Assembly (NCBI GenBank): GCA_934661105.1
Contig: CAKUIV010000123.1
Span: 1 to 5,731, forward strand
Direction: 5' to 3'
Length of the DNA: 5,731 nt
From: an uncultured Ellagibacter sp.
GTDB taxonomy: Bacteria > Actinomycetota > Coriobacteriia > Coriobacteriales > Eggerthellaceae
In this document: positions 3,390 through 5,731 of the stretch, one piece after another
Numbering within the stretch: position 1 is the stretch's first letter
How the letters are laid out: each line of letters begins with the position of its first letter
Program-made: the position numbers and the translations under genes
The notes under the pieces: generated by a model
Seen by the model: only the letters and a program-made list of their open reading frames with translations
Databases searched by the model: none
Told to the model about the DNA's origin: nothing

Positions 3390-5731
3390 ATGGAAACCAG
3401 CAAATCGAACAAGCAAGAATTGACAGCCGAAGAAAAGGCGTCGCTTAGCGCCTGCTCGGGCGAAGGCTGCGCGCCGCGCACCACGACGGTGGACGCTGCG
3501 CCTGTAGGCGAGCCTGCGGTGCGCGACGTGCTCCACATCGGCATCGACGTCGGGTCGACCACGGTGAAGCTCGCCATCTTGGACGAAAACGACCAGGTGA
3601 AGTACTCGGTATATCGCCGACACCACGCCGATGTGCGCGCCACCATCGTGGAGGTGCTCTCCGAAGCTGCCGAAAGCTTCGGTAGCGAGCGCATGACCAT
3701 CGCCATCACCGGCTCGGGCGGGCTTCTTCTGGCGCAATGGCTCGGTATCGAGTTCGTGCAGGAAGTCATCGCGAGCAAGACCGCGGTTGAAACGTTCATC
3801 CCCAAAACCGACGTGGCCATCGAGCTCGGCGGTGAAGACGCGAAGATCATCTACTTCGACAACGGCATCGAGCAGCGTATGAACGGCACGTGCGCCGGCG
3901 GCACGGGCGCATTCATCGACCAGATGGCGGCGCTTCTGAACACCGATGCCGGTGGCTTGAACGAGCTCGCGAAAAATGCGACCACCATCTACCCGATCGC
4001 TTCGCGCTGCGGCGTGTTCGCGAAGACCGATGTGCAGCCGCTTCTGAACGAGGGCGCGCGCAAAGAGGACATCGCGGCGTCTATCTTCCAGTCCGTGGTG
4101 ACGCAGACGATTTCCGGGCTTGCCTGCGGGCGCCCCATCCGCGGTTACGTCGCGTTTCTCGGCGGCCCCTTGCAATACCTCCCCGAACTGCGCAAACGAT
4201 TCTACGAAACCCTCGATCTCGACGAAGAGCACCGTATCGTGCCCGACAACGCGCATCTGTTCGTGGCGAGCGGTTGCGCCATCGCGGGCGCGGCGAGTTC
4301 GACCGTTCGCGCCGAAAAGCTCCCCGACGTGCTCGATCGCCTGAAGAACCTGGGCGATATCCAGGGCTCTGAAGTCGTGCGCCTGCCGCCCCTGTTCGCA
4401 AACGACGCCGAGCTTGCCGAATTCAACGAGCGCCACGCCGCCGAATGCGTGAAGCGCGAGAACCTTATGGACCACACGGGCGTGGCCTACCTGGGCATCG
4501 ACGCGGGCTCGACCACGTTTAAGGCCGCTCTCATCAGCGAAGACGGCAGTCTGCTCTGGTCGCATTACGTGTCGAACAAGGGCGACGTCTTGGGCTGCGC
4601 GAAGGCCGCGATCGCCAAACTCTACAACGAGATGCCGGTCGACGCCGAAACGGGCGAGCCGCTCATCACTATCGGGCATGCAACGGTCACCGGCTATGGC
4701 GAGGCGCTGCTGCTCGAAGCGCTGCGCGTCGATTCGGGCGAGATCGAGACGGTTGCGCACTTGCGCGGCGCCCAGCAGATGCTTCCCGGCGTGGAATTCA
4801 TCTTGGACATCGGTGGTCAGGACATGAAGTGCCTGCGCGTGAAGGGCGGCGTGATCGATCACATCATGCTGAACGAGGCGTGCTCTTCGGGCTGCGGCAG
4901 CTTCATCGAAAGCTTTGCAAGCGGGCTTAACCTCGATGTGTCCGAGTTCGCGAAGACCGCGATCCATGCGGAGAGCCCCGTCGATCTGGGCAGCCGCTGC
5001 ACCGTGTTCATGAACTCCCGCGTGAAGCAGGCGCAGAAGGAAGGCGCCACGGTGGGCGACATCGCGGCGGGCCTGGCCATCTCCGTCATCAAAAACGCGC
5101 TGTTCAAGGTCATTAAAATCCGCGACCCGCATGACGTGGGCAAGAAGGTCATCGTGCAGGGCGGCACGTTCTTGAACGACGCCGTGCTGCGCGCGTTCGA
5201 GCAGCTCGCGGGCGTGAATGCGGTTCGTCCCGACATCGCCGGCAATATGGGCGCCTACGGTGCGGCTCTGCTCGCGCGCGATCGCTACCACAAGAAAGTC
5301 GCGGCGCTTGAAGCGTCCGCCGAGGTGGTTTCGGGCTCCGGGCAAGCGGAAGCGGCTTCCGCAGAGCTTCGCTCAGAAGCTTCGCAGCCTTCGCTTCGCT
5401 CCACGGAAACCGTTTCCGCCCCGCAGGTCAGATCCACGCTGCTCTCCCTCGATCAGATCGAGTCGCTTGCGCCTACGCACAAGACCGTGCGTTGCAAGGG
5501 CTGCTCGAACGCATGCTTGCTCACGGTGAACGATTTCGGCCGCGACGAGAAGACGGGCAAGCACCGTCGCTTCATCACCGGTAACCGCTGTGAGAAAGGC
5601 GCGGGTGCGCTCGACAGGAAATCAGCGCAGGTTCCTAACCTCTTCGAGTACAAGAGCAAGCGCCTGTTCGACCATTACACGCCGCTTGCGGCCGACAAGG
5701 CGCCGCGCGGCACGGTGGGCATCCCGCGCGC
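3390..5731 (+). CDS. Giant acyl-CoA dehydratase activase-related protein, two tandem BadF/BcrA/HgdC ATPase modules (3' end outside window)
   Basis: The frame is open from ATG 3390 to the window edge (780 residues). An N-terminal tail (1-46, with C22 and C27) is followed by ASKHA ATPase module 1 (about 48-305) and module 2 (about 366-630). Each module has a phosphate motif (DVGSTTVK 53-60; DAGSTTFK 371-378), GGED (147-150) or GGQD (475-478), and a glycine pair of the adenosine motif (GGPL 258-261; GGTF 591-594). Each also has two cysteines 39 residues apart (C168/C207; C498/C537), the spacing of the HgdC [4Fe-4S] ligands. An Ala/Ser/Glu-rich linker (about 640-690) leads to C702, C705, C709 and C734 and the start of the DUF2229-like part (GTVGIPR). 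Related proteins are about 1,400-1,500 residues, so roughly half is missing. HgdC-type activators use ATP to inject a low-potential electron into 2-hydroxyacyl-CoA dehydratases or double-cubane proteins. The actual substrate here is unknown. It is cytosolic and probably oxygen-sensitive. Confidence 0.9.
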   Translation, partial: METSKSNKQELTAEEKASLSACSGEGCAPRTTTVDAAPVGEPAVRDVLHIGIDVGSTTVKLAILDENDQVKYSVYRRHHADVRATIVEVLSEAAESFGSERMTIAITGSGGLLLAQWLGIEFVQEVIASKTAVETFIPKTDVAIELGGEDAKIIYFDNGIEQRMNGTCAGGTGAFIDQMAALLNTDAGGLNELAKNATTIYPIASRCGVFAKTDVQPLLNEGARKEDIAASIFQSVVTQTISGLACGRPIRGYVAFLGGPLQYLPELRKRFYETLDLDEEHRIVPDNAHLFVASGCAIAGAASSTVRAEKLPDVLDRLKNLGDIQGSEVVRLPPLFANDAELAEFNERHAAECVKRENLMDHTGVAYLGIDAGSTTFKAALISEDGSLLWSHYVSNKGDVLGCAKAAIAKLYNEMPVDAETGEPLITIGHATVTGYGEALLLEALRVDSGEIETVAHLRGAQQMLPGVEFILDIGGQDMKCLRVKGGVIDHIMLNEACSSGCGSFIESFASGLNLDVSEFAKTAIHAESPVDLGSRCTVFMNSRVKQAQKEGATVGDIAAGLAISVIKNALFKVIKIRDPHDVGKKVIVQGGTFLNDAVLRAFEQLAGVNAVRPDIAGNMGAYGAALLARDRYHKKVAALEASAEVVSGSGQAEAASAELRSEASQPSLRSTETVSAPQVRSTLLSLDQIESLAPTHKTVRCKGCSNACLLTVNDFGRDEKTGKHRRFITGNRCEKGAGALDRKSAQVPNLFEYKSKRLFDHYTPLAADKAPRGTVGIPR
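5346..5400 (+). repeat. Low-complexity linker DNA with GCTTCGC repeats
   Basis: Within the activase gene, GCTTCGC occurs at 5366, 5379 and 5393, with a further CTTCGC at 5389. An 8-bp inverted repeat, GCGGAAGC/GCTTCCGC, spans 5346-5362. The segment encodes an Ala/Ser/Glu/Arg-rich linker between ATPase module 2 and the cysteine-rich segment. It looks like a flexible linker that grew by slippage or local duplication, and the reading frame is kept. Confidence 0.5.

Noticed and set aside
3369..5345. Minus-strand open frame of 658 codons opposite the activase gene
   Set aside because: The plus-strand frame is uninterrupted and has clear ATPase and cysteine motifs. The antisense product has no recognisable features.

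Overview
The window looks like a chromosomal segment of a G+C-rich, strictly anaerobic actinobacterium, most likely Coriobacteriia/Eggerthellaceae (Eggerthella, Gordonibacter or Slackia type). This is inferred, not proven. The first gene resembles actinobacterial EttA more closely than proteobacterial EttA. The last gene belongs to the oxygen-sensitive 2-hydroxyacyl-CoA dehydratase activase group, which is typical of amino-acid-fermenting anaerobes.

Layout. (1) Positions 2-442 (+) hold the 3' end of ettA, an ABC-F translation factor. (2) A small ten-cysteine YkgJ/YcgN-like protein (443-727, +) starts on the base after the ettA stop. (3) About 190 bp (728-920) lie between convergent genes and hold several hairpins, including a perfect 16-bp stem and a repeated hairpin-plus-motif unit with a period of about 80 bp. 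(4) A complete UPF0210/DUF711 'PFL family' protein is on the minus strand (921-2285). (5) A 462-bp divergent intergenic region (2286-2747) carries a perfect 17-bp inverted repeat, a good sigma70-type promoter and an imperfect 25-bp palindrome that looks like a TetR operator. (6) A TetR/AcrR-family repressor is at 2748-3374 (+). (7) Fifteen bases further on begins a very large open frame (3390 to the window end, 780 residues seen, no stop). It has two tandem BadF/BcrA/HgdC-type ATPase modules followed by a cysteine-rich segment leading into the dehydratase-like half of the giant 'acyl-CoA dehydratase activase-related' proteins.

How they work together. EttA and the cysteine protein probably share a transcript. 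The TetR gene and the giant activase gene very likely form an operon, and the palindrome over the predicted start site suggests that the repressor controls itself and the activase. Each ATPase module keeps the P-loop-like GSTT motif, the GG(E/Q)D motif and two cysteines exactly 39 residues apart, so one chain could form the intramolecular equivalent of the HgdC homodimer around a [4Fe-4S] cluster. The UPF0210 gene is transcribed away from this operon and lacks its usual ACT-domain partner (UPF0237) inside the window.

No tRNA, rRNA, CRISPR array, transposase or integrase was seen. The families are known. The least explained parts are the hairpin array at 745-927 and the 17-bp inverted repeat at 2460-2502.
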